This document shows positions 22,401 to 32,399 of a stretch of DNA of 64,000 nucleotides, piece by piece. The position numbers and the translations under genes are program-made. Source of the stretch: Rutpela maculata (Eukaryota > Arthropoda > Insecta > Coleoptera > Cerambycidae); contig OW386285.2 of the NCBI GenBank assembly GCA_936432065.2, positions 259,087,317-259,151,316 on the forward strand, written 5' to 3'. Each line of letters starts with the position of its first letter. The first letter of the stretch is position 1. The notes below the pieces were generated by a model. It saw only the letters and a list, made by a program, of their open reading frames with translations. It was not told the origin of the DNA and did not search any database.

Positions 22401-22992
22401 CAAACCTATACGGAGAAAAATGCCTAATTTCGCCCTGATCCATCAAAGAGCTTATGATAAAATGGAAAATCTAAAAGAAATGAGTGAAAGAAAAGCTGTT
22501 CGAGCCAAATTATTGTTATCGGGTCATAAGCCAACAGATCAAAATACTTTGAAGTCTCCTAGTAAGAGTAAGAAATTCTTACAGTTTAGTCCAGCGAAAT
22601 CAAAACCGCTTACCATATCAATAAATGAGATGTCGAAAAAAGCAGAAAATAATATTTTAGTAACCAAAATTAAAAATATATCAACATCAAATCAAAAAGT
22701 GGTTAATAAAGAAAATAAATTAACTCTAATAGAAAAAAAGAAGTTGGTAAAACAGTCGAAGATACCGAAGTCTAATATTCTAAATAACGCAACTGAAAAG
22801 AAAGGCTTTACTAGATACGGTTTTAAAGTAGGACCAAACAATGCAAAAACAACTACAAAAGAAGAACAAATGAAGGCTGCATCAAACAAAACAAAAATTA
22901 TGAAGAATACTGTAGACGAGAGAAGGAATGTTATACAGGGGGTAAGATCGAACCGCCGATTTGAACTTTTAATGCGTATGCGTAATAAATAG
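19408..22992 (+). CDS. NuSAP-like, Lys/Ser-rich putative spindle/chromatin protein (1194 aa)
   Basis: An intact single coding exon. The start at 19408 (MSTKIKRHLRK) follows a strong splice acceptor; an unspliced reading would add 11 residues from 19375. The protein is basic and low-complexity, with no membrane segment. Residues about 50-290 hold three repeats of a unit containing STQDFNQLSSSLTGDSDSST and a KIDNVVxDPNLGSLPN tail. The C-terminal block PNFALIHQRAYDKMENLKEM (about 1006-1025) resembles NuSAP PNFKKLHEAHFKKMES. The last 60 residues (KEEQ then RRNVIQGVRSNRRFELLMRM) resemble the basic, KEEQ-containing NuSAP tail. A KEN box (K1101-E-N) suggests APC/C-controlled turnover. VIDLT and VICLDESSSE look like SUMO-interacting motifs. 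The N-terminal SAP domain of vertebrate NuSAP is not evident, so the name is tentative; another rapidly evolving nuclear protein is possible. An AATAAA lies at 23036. Confidence 0.6.
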   Translation: MSTKIKRHLRKTNQNSESSVSTQGKYVLLSSSKQHETNFSSVVDFESETLSSSSPIRVDKKSEKKLRRKKIRSTQDFNQLSSSLTEDSDSSTKIKIKRTKKTKCTYDLPNIDNVVEDPISGSLPNTTTNTQVILRRKSKRINSSSPIKVDKKPEKKALRKKIRSTQDFNQLSSSLTGDSDSSTKIEMKRTKKTKHLPKIDNVVEDTNLGSLPNSTQDFNQLSSSLTGDSDSSTKIKMKRIKKTKGTYHLPKIDNVVQDPNLGSLPNTTMNTEVILRRNSKRKISKSDNSNDEAKYYSDDIYCKGKRLKKEEEKPIHIKSNINLASNKTPFVETNIFESELQLCGDVKMKDKLEQKASDKEVSMDEYQTENFVSGDRTYSEGSFEGDRTKTKKTLQKKNDMSRKSRDKCTKTNMNYCNLSSKETDVNNSLLNESSRQARSYQDQRCVGSRLSAKRADINDIQQSKNVDNFIVLVSTDNKKEGNDCKQSISLEKKNSSILSSSTRTFNSATKSHGELMENIKEKRNKASIRSKSLTSNLNASLVKSKKQKKRSVDTFEFMANKRCDRSRENTNPILDLNDEIDSDDVFDKTSIANEKNSKNQEIYQVQKCTNTNRNLLNNSTNMETRKSLRFISPKEKPNNQRNTFNLEKSTFDLTTLKSVEDFKLNGLSPKYSNNSSFCLSRNSTNICNETFEVDNLLVSNQPEGQHNATFEITPTEVNISHDKSSFDKSHYNNTQNRVLEVAVQKEKKILKSKSKHIMQLPSPIYGESPTQLKKQVRKDINSKNMLPSENRRIKSLQMVKNISLNCGQSVIDLTTPENSPFPKSVHKNSSVICLDESSSEKTEKDPSVMELNRRSTFTKSAEIEENEPKVVTPLKLNSTDMDNTQEINLLDTSKVNKRKRWNKSRASVSFLDVTNIEDISAPWNEQLNACDLNRNKTIFQTPPVNRTVSINRTPPSKTSTPFLSSKNVLLRQAVLKDQQNVILNKSKNLGKVVEKPVAKPIRRKMPNFALIHQRAYDKMENLKEMSERKAVRAKLLLSGHKPTDQNTLKSPSKSKKFLQFSPAKSKPLTISINEMSKKAENNILVTKIKNISTSNQKVVNKENKLTLIEKKKLVKQSKIPKSNILNNATEKKGFTRYGFKVGPNNAKTTTKEEQMKAASNKTKIMKNTVDERRNVIQGVRSNRRFELLMRMRNK
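19561..20265 (+). repeat. Three in-frame coding repeats in the NuSAP-like gene
   Basis: Units start at about 19561, 19834 and 20045. Shared DNA includes AGTACCCAGGATTTTAACCA and GATAATGTGGTG. The third unit lacks the leading SSPI-VDKK part. All copies stay in frame, and divergence between them is low, pointing to recent expansion within the coding region. Confidence 0.85.
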
Positions 22993-23035
22993 TTGTTTTT
23001 TGTATTTTATGTATTGATTTATGCTGTTATTTGCT

Positions 23036-23041
23036 AATAAA
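23036..23041 (+). terminator. Polyadenylation signal of the NuSAP-like gene
   Basis: AATAAA lies 44 bases after the TAG stop (22990-22992) and is followed by T-rich sequence. It is the likely 3'-end signal. No gene is seen from here to 23461. Confidence 0.6.
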
Positions 23042-23461
23042 CTTATATCTTCTGTAATGAAAATATTTTTGTTGGTAAAAAATATATTAAAATATAAACA
23101 TTTGGTCTGCTTCCTAGCTTACTAAGCCCGTTTATTTTTTTATTAAATGATTAAGTGAGTGACATTGAACAATTCTCATGAATTATATTTAGCCATCAGT
23201 AAATCAAATGAAATCTTTAACATTTTCCCGATAACATGTAACCCAGACGTATTTAAGAATTCAATATTTTTAATTTGTACACAATATAAAATGTACATGA
23301 AAGTTATCAAGCATACATCAATAAATAGGATTATTTTATCTTGCAAAAATTGAGATATTTTTAGTAAATTGAAAAACATGACCTTTAGAAAATTCAGTTT
23401 GAGATTTAAAGAAAAGAAATTCCTTGTCTCACCTCAACTTCCTTAAAAAAAAAAGTATACA

Positions 23462-26239
23462 CAGGGTGAGCCACGGTGGGTGGAGTATCAAAAGTATATG
23501 GAGAACGGATCAACCGATTGGTTTGAAATTTTGGTTACCAAAATAATCGAGTGTGATCTCTCCAACTAAAATATTTTTGAAAGTGTGGTGGTGCCACTTA
23601 CACATAAAACTGGCAACATCTTCGTTATTTTAAATGGAATACCCTGTATATTTTTGCATTTTTTGGATCGTCGTCTTTTTCTGAGTAACTTTTGTTAATA
23701 TTTCCCTATACCTATCTCAAGCCGTTTTCGAGATAATAATTCTTTTCTGAAATTATTGCCAAAAATTTGACTTTCAGTAAATCGTGTTTTCTCCTACCTA
23801 CGCAGCAATTAAAAGATAATTTTTTAGTTGCGGATAGGCAAGGCCTGGGGGCATCCCCCTTAATCAAATGTTTCGAATACCATACAGGGTGAGTTAGAGA
23901 ACGCTTTTTCTAAGTGACTTAGAAAAATGCACGAGTCAATTTTTTTAAATGGAATGTCCTGTATATTATTATTGATTCGGAAAGGTGATAAATGTACCTG
24001 TTTAAAAAGGTAATATACCCTATACCTAATGCGCACCCTTTTTTGATTTATGGGCACTTTTCTGTAACCTTACCAAGAATATTAGTCTTTTGGTATATCA
24101 TAACGGGTAGGCCATGAAATTTTTATTTTGTCATTTTGTAATGACAACAGACATGCTATTTTTCTAAATAAATTTGACGTTAGTGATATTTGCGCTTAAT
24201 TTGAATAGCTGTAGCACAAATATGGCAGAAAATAATTATACAAACAAAGTTTAATGGATTTCTTTATTATCCATGGAAAGTGCAATAAGATTATCGGCAG
24301 AACTTGTACAAGATTTAATGAGAAATATCCGAATTTGCCGCAGATGAACAACAGAAAGTGTCTACGAATTCAGAGAAATTTTGTATCGTCAGCAATAACA
24401 AATAATACCAATAACAGTTATAAAAATCTTAAAACTATTGTAATAATTGTTCGAAATGTAGACCGTCAACTTCCAGACACTTTTCTGTACGACTATGGAC
24501 GACGTTTGTTGTAGCAGCTCTTATTTCAACGGGGTCCAAGTTTTCAATCTCTTGAATCACTCGACGTTCTAATTCTTCCCTGTTGTGGACTGGAGTTTTA
24601 TAAACTCTATCTTTAAGGGTTCCCCAAAGATAAAAATCTAACGGGGTAAGGTCAGGGGACCTCGGAGGCCAATTCCACTGTCCCAAACGTCAAATCCAAC
24701 GATCATCGGAAAGGCGGTCCAACTCCATACTACTAATTTCGTGTGTACAATGTGGAGGAGCCCCGTCAAGTTGATACCAACAAGTTCTATATTTTTCAAT
24801 TGACAGATTATCAAAGAAGTCTTCCACAATTGTTCTAATTATATCTAAATATTTTCTGGAATTCAATTTTCTGTCGTATATGTAATATTTTATTTTGTCC
24901 CATTAACATACAAAACACATGAAAACTAAATTTGACTTGAAAACCAGCCTCTCTAGTAACGTGGGGGTTCTCTGTGGCCCAATGGTGACGATTTCGTTTG
25001 TTATAAATCCCTTCCCTAGAAAATTTGCATTCATCAGTCCATATAATTTTCTTTAAAAAATTGAGGTCCTCTTGCGTACGTACAAGTAACATTTCACAAA
25101 ATTCTATTCTCTGTAGATAATCCTGAGGTATGAGAAATTGGACTCTTCTAAATTTATAACTATGCATTTTATGGTTTGCTAGTAATTCTTCGAATGGATG
25201 AATATGGCAATCCTAAATTCCGTTCAGCACAACGTATGGAATACTGGGGATTTGCATGAAAATATGCCAGCACATTGATTTCATTTGCCTCGTCAGATGT
25301 CACAGGTTTAGGTAAATTTCTTGGTTCTCTTAATGTCGAACCAAAATTTATAAAATTCCTCTGAATTCGTAGAAATTTTCTGTTGTTCATATGCGGCAAA
25401 TCCGGATATTTCTCTACAAGTTCTGCTGATAATCTTATTGCACTCTCCATGGATAATAAACAAATCCATTAAAACTGTGTTTGTATAATTATTTTCTGCC
25501 ATATTTGTGCTACAGCTATTCAAATTAAGTGCAAATATTACTAACGTCAAATTTATTTAGAAAAATAGCATGTCTGTTGTCATTACAAAACGACAAAATA
25601 AAAATTTCATGGCCCACCTTTATGATATATTAAAAGACTAATATTCTTGGTAAGGTTACAGAAAATTGCCCACAAATCGAAAACAGTGTGCATTAGGTAT
25701 AGGGTATATCACCTTTCCGAATCAGTAATAATATACAGGGCATTCTATTTAAAAAAATTGACTTTCGTGCATTTTTCCGAGTCACTTATAGAAAGCGTTC
25801 TCTAACTCACCCTGAATGATATTCGAAAATTTGATTAATGGAGGAGATGCCCCCAGGCCTTGTCTAGCTGCAACTAAAAAATTATCTTTTAATTGCTGCG
25901 TAGGTAAGAGAAAACACGATTTACTAAAAGTCAAATTTTTGGCAATAAATTCAGAAAAGAATTATTATCTCGAAAATGGCTTGAGATAGGTATAGAGAAA
26001 TATTAACAAAAGTTACTCAGAAAGAGACGACGATCCAAAAAATGCAAAAATATACAGGGTATTCCATTTAAAATAACAAAGATATTGCTAGTTTTACGTA
26101 TAAGTGGCAACACCGCACTTTCGAAAATATTTTAGTTGGAGAGATCATACTCAATTATCTTGGTAACCAAAATTTCAAAGCAATCGGTTGATCCGTTCTC
26201 CATATACTTTTAATACTCCACCCACCGTGGCTCACCCTG
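23462..26239 (-). mobile_element. Mariner-like element with 0.9-kb inverted arms
   Basis: The outer ends CAGGGTGAGCCACGGTGG mirror each other at 23463 and 26239. A second terminal-like pair, CAGGGTGAGTTAGAGAACGC, lies inside at 23885 and about 25811. Mirroring continues into the start of the transposase gene, whose first codons occur in both arms (24273 on the plus strand and 25449 on the minus strand), so each arm is about 0.9 kb. Either a long-TIR element or one mariner flanked by duplicated ends explains this. Arm copies differ by several per cent, so it is not very recent. TA-type flanks are consistent with the mariner superfamily. Confidence 0.75.
24435..25449 (-). pseudogene. Mariner-family transposase, broken
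   Basis: It is read right to left in three frame-separated pieces. An N-terminal helix-turn-helix region starts at MESAIRLSAELVEKYPDLP (25449). The middle part has the first catalytic aspartate in WTDECKF (about 25050). The C-terminal part has WPPRSPDLTPLDFYLWG (about 24660), carrying the last acidic residues. A QLDGAPPH-like second-Asp segment is visible near 24760 in another frame. At least two disruptions (a stop near 25169 and a shift near 24835) make it non-functional. The LDFYLWG signature is common in insect mariner/Tc-like transposases. Confidence 0.8.
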
Positions 26240-26479
26240 TATATAGAGCATTTCAGCCTTGCGACATTCAAAGTTCCTGGCTGCCTTGTAAAATAAGAGA
26301 TCGAAAATTTGCAAAATGAGATAATAGAAGACACAAAGGTGTATAGTTTAAAAATATTTTGACATAGAGAGTGATCCATTTAAGCGTGACATCATAAACG
26401 TATGTTTCTTTTAGAATGGTATTGTACGTAAAATTTATGTGCAAGATTAATTATTTGCATTTGCAATTTGCAAAATATC

Positions 26480-26692
26480 AATACTGTTCTAGGGTTAAGT
26501 GGAATACTTGGTATATTATTATATATAATAAAAAATATAATTCCAGAACAACATAGTTATCTCAGAAGGAAATCAACTTGCACAAATTTAGGTATTTACA
26601 GTAATTACATTACCAAAGCTATTGAAGAAGGAATGCAACTAGACTCAGTGTACACGGACTTTAGAAAGGCCTTTGATCAGGTAGATCATCTA
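26480..26692 (+). pseudogene. Non-LTR reverse transcriptase fragment
   Basis: A short open segment encodes ITKAIEEGMQLDSVYTDFRK followed by AFDQVDH. This matches the RT finger motif of non-LTR elements (xxVYxDFSKAFDxVDH), including the first catalytic Asp. It is truncated on the right by the foldback that begins at 26693. No other RT motifs adjoin it. Confidence 0.75.
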
Positions 26693-27611
26693 CAGTGTGA
26701 CCCATCTCAAGTGGACACACCTTCGTAGCTCAGTTATTGGTCATCCAATTTTAAACAAATTTGGATCGGTATCAAAGATCTTTAATATTTCTCTTTTGGG
26801 TAAATCAAAACTTATTTCAGTCAGTGGCGTGCATTTTTATTAAGAAGGGTCGATTTTTCGAGAAATTATATTAGGCATTTTTTTGTTGAAAAACTAATGC
26901 AATATTATTGATCAGCATACTGTAGAACCACTATATCCAGAATTTAACAACATTTTGATTTTTGGTTTTCGAATTACGGTCCCCTTAAAATTACCCATTT
27001 TAAAACTTTAAATAATCAATAAATTGGTAACAAAATTTTTTGGTACAAAGCCATTCTTCATTTTCTCTTTAAATTCACTTTTTCTACTATCCCATATCAT
27101 CGAAACTTCGAAGGCCAAGAATTTTCATTGAAAAATGTTGGGTCATCAGACCTGTAAATTATTCGGGCATTAAGGATTACTGAATTTGAAAGTATCAATG
27201 ATATAGGGTGGTAGAAAAAATGAATTTAAAGAGAAAATAAAGAAAGGCTTTCTTTCGAAAAAAGATTCGTTACCAATTTATTGATTATTTAATGTTTAAA
27301 ATAGGCAATTTTAAGTGGCTCGTAATTCTAAAACCAAAAATCAAACTTTTGTTAAATTCTGAATATCGGGGTTCTATAGCATGCTGATCAATAAAATTGC
27401 ATTAGTTTTTCAACAAAAAAATGCCTAATATGATTTCTCGTAAAATCGACCCTTCTTTTCTTAATAAAAATGCACGCCAGTGACTGAAATAAGTTTTGTT
27501 TTACCCAAAAGAGAAATATTAAACATCTTTGATACCGTTCCAAATTTGGTTAAAATTGGATGACCAATAACTGAGCCACGAAGGTGTGTCCACTTGAGAT
27601 GGGTCACACTG
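26693..27611. mobile_element. 919-bp near-complete palindrome (foldback element)
   Basis: The arms mirror each other for almost their full length. The left end CAGTGTGACCCATCTCAAGT corresponds to the complement ending at 27611, and mirrored internal words include CAGTGGCGTGCATTTTTAT. The centre lies near 27150. It is inserted directly after the VDH codons of an RT fragment. There is no coding capacity. A clean target duplication was not found; TA-containing flanks are present at both sides. Confidence 0.8.
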
Positions 27612-27722
27612 GTATATATTTAAAACACAAGCCGTTTTCTTTTCCGGCTTCAGTGCTCGAACTACTACATCAAACTGCACATGTAGAAGCTGCAGTTGCC
27701 CGAAGACTAAATCAGTCAGCGG

Positions 27723-28032
27723 TTGCCAGCGTGTGTGTATTACATACAGTCAAAAACGAATTCGAATTAATTTTCACTTTTGTTTTATTCGTTTCTAATA
27801 AGATAAAGTATTTTTTGGAGACTATCTTTTTTCATCATGGAACAACATCTTATTCCCATTTTAGGTGATGGCAATTGTTGCCAGCGTGTGTGTATTGCAT
27901 ACAGTCGAAAACGAATTCGAATTAATTTTCACTTCTGTTTTATTCGTTTCTAATAAGATAAAGTATTTTTTGGAGACTATCTCTTTTCATCATGGAACGA
28001 AATCTTATTCCCATTTTAGGTGGTGGCAATTG
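27723..28032. repeat. Two-copy tandem repeat, 155-bp period
   Basis: Copies begin at 27723 and 27878 with TTGCCAGCGTGTGTGTATT and end with CCCATTTTAGGTGRTGGCAATTG-like sequence. Few differences are visible. Both contain GACTATCT(T)TTTTCATCATGG. No gene is recognisable in them. Confidence 0.8.
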
Positions 28033-28097
28033 TTTATTTGTTAATTTGTTCATTTTTTAATATTAGGTACGTGCTTCGTTGTTTGTGACCCATCTTA

Positions 28098-28290
28098 TAC
28101 ACAGCCCCACAAAAAAAAGGTGGTCTGTCCGGCGGACCAGACTAGTGTGGCCTTATGTGGACCCGCTGAAACCGAATTCGAAGTCAGAGTTGTCAGATTG
28201 ACTCGTTTTTCACCCTTAACTCCAAAAAAACACTCTCCAAAAAAATGGTCTGTCCGGCAGACCAGACTCCCAACTAGCACAATTAGTTGC
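28098..28290. repeat. Member of the CACAGCCCCACAAAAAAA repeat family
   Basis: It begins CACAGCCCCACAAAAAAAAG and contains two GGTCTGTCCGGCRGACCAGACT palindromic blocks (28120 and 28248) and a CCGCTGAAACCGAATTCG word. The same opening and the CCGCTGAACACGAAT word recur at 48727 and 58271, so these are three members of one dispersed family. From 28300 to 29346 I see no gene. Confidence 0.5.
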
Positions 28291-29346
28291 TGGAACGTAA
28301 CAACGACTATTGTAGGTACTTTAAAGTGTTCTGTCACTAGTCACAAGAGCATAACAGGAACGTTCTCATTACGTTAGTATGACCAAAATGGGGAATATTT
28401 TTTCGGTTACCGCAACGTTCCGGCTACGTTCCCGGATCTAGTGCGGTTACGGTCCAATGGCGTTGTGATTATGTAGCGGTGACGTCGCGGAGTGTAAACC
28501 GCGACTTTCGGGGAACTTTACCACGCCCCACTCTATCAAATGAATGTTGCCTGCTTTGTCTTGCAACTGATTTTATTATACTTGTGTTTCATTCCTACAT
28601 GATTATTGCTATCCATTTCCCTAACTCAGAAACTTAATATAATACTAGAATAGTATAATATTAAAAGGCAAAACTTGTATGATTTCCCAATGGCTAAGCA
28701 TCAAAATTAAAACGAATGCAAGTTTATTGTCAAACATAATGATAAAACGTCCGAATCTGGCACGCGCCTTTATAATTTGCATTTTTTTAATTAAAATATT
28801 GTCTTTAAAGTATTTAACGTCATGCGAGAATGTGTCAACCTGGATGCTGAAAGCTATTTTTTATTGTTCTTTGAAACTTGAAAATAATTTTTATCCATTA
28901 ATTTATTATATTTGGTGCAGAAATAATGATAAATTACATTTTTAAGTTATTTATGAAGCTATGGTTCATGTCTTGTAATAATGGCGTGATAAATCTTGGC
29001 CATCAAGATGACGTATTTCAGAAAGAATCACTTTGAAGTCGTTTTTACTAAGAAATGCGACTTGATAGTAATTGTTACTTGAGGATAGTGACAGGAACTG
29101 AACATATGTGACTTTAAAGTTACATTTATTACAAAGTACCAAATGGGACTGTAGCATCACTTTAAAGTTGCAGCAAGGTTCCCGCTGCCACTTCATAGTT
29201 ACATTTTATCCAACATTGATTCTGAACGCTGCGCCCTGGTGCGCTGCCATACGTCCGACGTGCGACTTTTAAACTGAACGCGCCCCTAATTTTGACTTCG
29301 TCTGTTATTTTATTAATTTTCTTACGTTTGTGAACTGTTTTCAAAT

Positions 29347-29511
29347 ATGCCGAAGGTAGAATTAGAATTGTGTGATATCTTTACTCAAATTGCATGCAGA
29401 AGTAGACCCATCAAGGAAGGTAAAGTGATATTTAGAGCTGGACATGTAATTCTCTGCCAAGTCGAAGACGCCGAAAAAAAACAAATTGTTGCCCATTGTT
29501 TGCTCCCATGA
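29347..29511 (+). CDS. Small unidentified ORF, 54 aa
   Basis: An open frame MPKVELELCDIFTQIACRSR with a GHVILCQVEDAEKK segment, ending in TGA. Its composition looks protein-like (acidic/basic mix, a Cys-His-containing GHVILC), unlike the AT-driven frames around it. I do not recognise it. It could be the first exon or relic of a transposon-associated protein, because a piggyBac relic lies 0.5 kb downstream, but no splice donor was convincingly placed. Confidence 0.3.
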   Translation: MPKVELELCDIFTQIACRSRPIKEGKVIFRAGHVILCQVEDAEKKQIVAHCLLP

Positions 29512-30057
29512 AGTTAGAATGAATTTATAAGGTGATGTTGATAAATGAAAATGCATGTGTAGTTGTACAGCAGGCCAATCCGGATATTATAAGCAAACTA
29601 GGAATTATTTTAACCATATGCACATGTATATTGTGAAAAAGAAGAGAAATTTGAATAAACGATTTTTTTTAATTATATTTTGTGTTCAAATGTTCTTGAT
29701 TTTTTTTCAAATTTACCGGGCGTGCTATTGTGTGGTGCACTCTAATCAACATAAAGCATTCAAAGGCTCTTCAAAATCACTACAGAATTAACAAAATAGT
29801 TAGTAGAGGTGATTATGGAGCAGTTATGGCATCAACTAGTACAGCTAATTCTACAAAATCGCGAACTTCCCGAGGTAAGTGTAAAATATTAATTTTAAAT
29901 ATCAACATGGCCCTAAATGTTATCACAACATGCTTCTAAAATATTCGAATTTCACTATCACTTATACAATTTTGCTGACATTGCATCCATTTTTTACAAT
30001 AACATTTGATTTTATTTGTACGCATTTGTGTTAGTTGGGTTTTAGTGCAAATTTATT

Positions 30058-30800
30058 TTGTCCACAGTAAATCGAAAAACAGTAATATCTGATGAACAGA
30101 TTGCTGAGTTACAAGAAAACAGTGACTTCTTCGCTACAGATGATGAAGAAGATTATGCCTCCGGAGGCGATTGTTCAGCCGTGGAATCTAGCGGTGAAAT
30201 CTGGTGGTCTAATTTTCACAAATTTACCAACTCAGGAAGATCAGGGAATCGATACCAGCAGTTAATTTCATGGAAATGAGTCCTTCAAAATCAACCCCGA
30301 ACCCAAAATGGAAGCGGTGTTATATAAAAAAATGATGCAGCAGTAGCATCTAATAGAGTTTATTCTGCAGCCTAAAAATACGCAAAACCACGAAAGGTTT
30401 TCTCCAGTTGATTATTTCTGCCAGTATGATGATGCAAATTTCTTTAAAAATGTAGCTGAAAACACACGTGCATTTTCAACAAACGTTTAACAAATTGCTA
30501 GGAGCAACGAAGCTGGAATTCGGCCTTTTGTAGGCAGAACGCTGTTAAAGAGCACTCTAGGCTTCCACAGGATTAGAATGTACTGGCCTGCAGTATTAAA
30601 AATCCCTCTCATTGCCAATACATTAACTAGAATTAGGTATTTTCAGTTAAGGGCGCCATGTTTGCAAAAGAGAACCACCTCGACTACTGTCATAGAGAAG
30701 AATAGCATTTATCCATCCGATACGTGGTGGTACCTAGTGAGCAATGGACAAACCTTTTATTACAGGCGCATATTCGTGAAATCCAACAAGGAACTCTATA
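30058..30800 (+). pseudogene. piggyBac-type transposase relic (N-terminal half)
   Basis: It starts with an acidic N-terminus (ISDEQIAELQENSDFFATDD then EEDYASGGD), as in piggyBac-derived proteins. It continues in other frames with SPVDYFCQYDDANFFKNVAE, GIRPFVGRTLL, GFHRIRMYWPAVLKIPLIA and TLTRIRYFQLRA, the conserved region before the first catalytic Asp. At least two frameshifts or stops separate the pieces, and the catalytic C-terminal part is absent. From 30805 to 31130 nothing else is seen. Confidence 0.75.
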
Positions 30801-31129
30801 ATTAAATTAACCCGTTGTAAACATATTACACACTTGAGTAACAAGTGTTCAAAATCAAAATTATGTAAACAACAGTGTCTACCTGCTTCGACCGCAGGTC
30901 ATATTCGCGTGCCAATCCCCTTTCCCCTTGTCTTATCGGAACCTCTGCCTTGGGGAATATTTCTACTAAACCATTATTTATGGAATGCGTTACTTACAAC
31001 CTTATTTAGTGTATCATTTTTGTGAAAAATAAGTTCTTGCATTGATGTATTATTATTATTTATTAAGTATTTGTAGTGTGTAGTGTGGACTTTTTATATT
31101 TAAAATTTATTTACGTTGTCTTTTTACTT

Positions 31130-32200
31130 CCACATCCACTGGAATTATAGTAATGCAAAAAAAATTTGAAAATTTTTATTGTCCAAATAGGCTTAGAATG
31201 TCACGAAACGTTGAGATTTTAAGTTTGAAAAAAAAAGTTTCTGTCTGTCGGTCGGTCTGTCTAACTTTTTTGTGCGCACGTTTACTTTGGAACCGTTTAA
31301 GATATTGACTTGAAATTTGGTACATGTATGTATTTTAACGAGACCTGGAACTAGATTATATTTTGATCTTATTTCGTTGAATTGGGGTAAATGGGGGTAA
31401 ATAGGTGAACCAAGCACAAGAACCAAAGACATCAAAAAATTTTTTTTTACTTCATCCACCGCCACTACCATCCCTCTACCACCATCCCTCTACCACCACC
31501 CGAGTATTATGGATGCACAGTGGCTTTCCTCGAGTACCATTGATGCGCAGTAGGTTACCACGAGTAGTATATGGATGCGCAGTGGGTTTCCTCGAGTATT
31601 TTGGATGCGCAGTGACTTTTCTCGAGTACTATAGATGCGCAGTAGGTTACCTCAAGTAGTATGGATGCGCAGTGGCTTTCCTCTAGTACAATGGATGCGC
31701 AGTAGGTTTCCTCGAGAATTATGGATGCGCAGTGGCTTTCTTCGAGTAAATTGGATGCACAGTGGGTTACCTCGAGTAGTATGGATGCGTAGTAGGTTTC
31801 CTCGAAGAAAATGCTTGAAGTAGAAACTTTACTTCTATCGTTTAGTCCACGGCACACAATGATTTTTATATCTTTGTCATGCTATTTTCTGCGTATTACT
31901 TCCATATCCAGTGGAAGTATACTAACGCAAAAAAGTTTGTTGAAAATTTTTATTGTTCAAATAGGCTTAGAATGTCATGAAACGTCAATATTTTAAGTTT
32001 GAGCAAAAAAAAATCAGTCTGTCGCGTCGGTGTGTCTGTTAGTCTTATAATTCTTTGGTACTCACGATTACTCTGGAACCGTTTAAGATATTAACTTAAA
32101 ATTTGGCACACGTATGTATTCTAACGAGGTTTGGAAGTAGACTATATTTCGATTTTATTCCGTTGAAGAGTTGAGTTGTAAATTTGGGTGAATTAGGGTA
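31130..32200. repeat. Duplicated dispersed repeat flanking a minisatellite
   Basis: Two diverged direct copies of a roughly 270-bp sequence occur at 31130-31400 and 31900-32185. Both have CCAAATAGGCTTAGAATGTC-like starts, a CTGTCTGTCGGTCGG stretch and a GGAACCGTTTAAGATATT block. A related GTCTGTCTGTCTGTCCGTCGGTC block occurs at 61481. They bracket the minisatellite at 31497-31806. Confidence 0.7.
31497..31806. repeat. 30-bp minisatellite, about ten copies
   Basis: Tandem units of about 30 bp with a core TGGATGCGCAGTGGSTTTCC followed by TCGAGTA. Units vary by a few bases. Open frames across it on both strands are produced by the repeat period being divisible by three and are not taken as genes. 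Confidence 0.9.
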
Positions 32201-32399
32201 AATAAATAAATGAAGCAAGTAAGAGTCCATGAAATTGGTATTTAGTAAATATAATAGGAGCTAAGGTCTCAAAGAAATTTTTGCCATTAGTCACCCCCAT
32301 TACCCCCACCCCATTATATAAGGGGATGAAAAAATATTGTCATTTAGTGTGTACGTGCGTATATGGAAAACATGGAAAACAACAAAAAGAAGGAAAATG

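Noticed and set aside
28095..28377. 80-85-aa frames containing VCPADQTS / VCRTDHFF
   Set aside because: They come from the palindromic GGTCTGTCCGGCRGACCAGACT blocks of a repeat family; no independent coding evidence.
31555..31857. 100-aa minus-strand frame with repeated SHCASILLEETYC-like units
   Set aside because: It is produced by the 30-bp minisatellite, whose period is a multiple of three; frames on the other strand are equally open.
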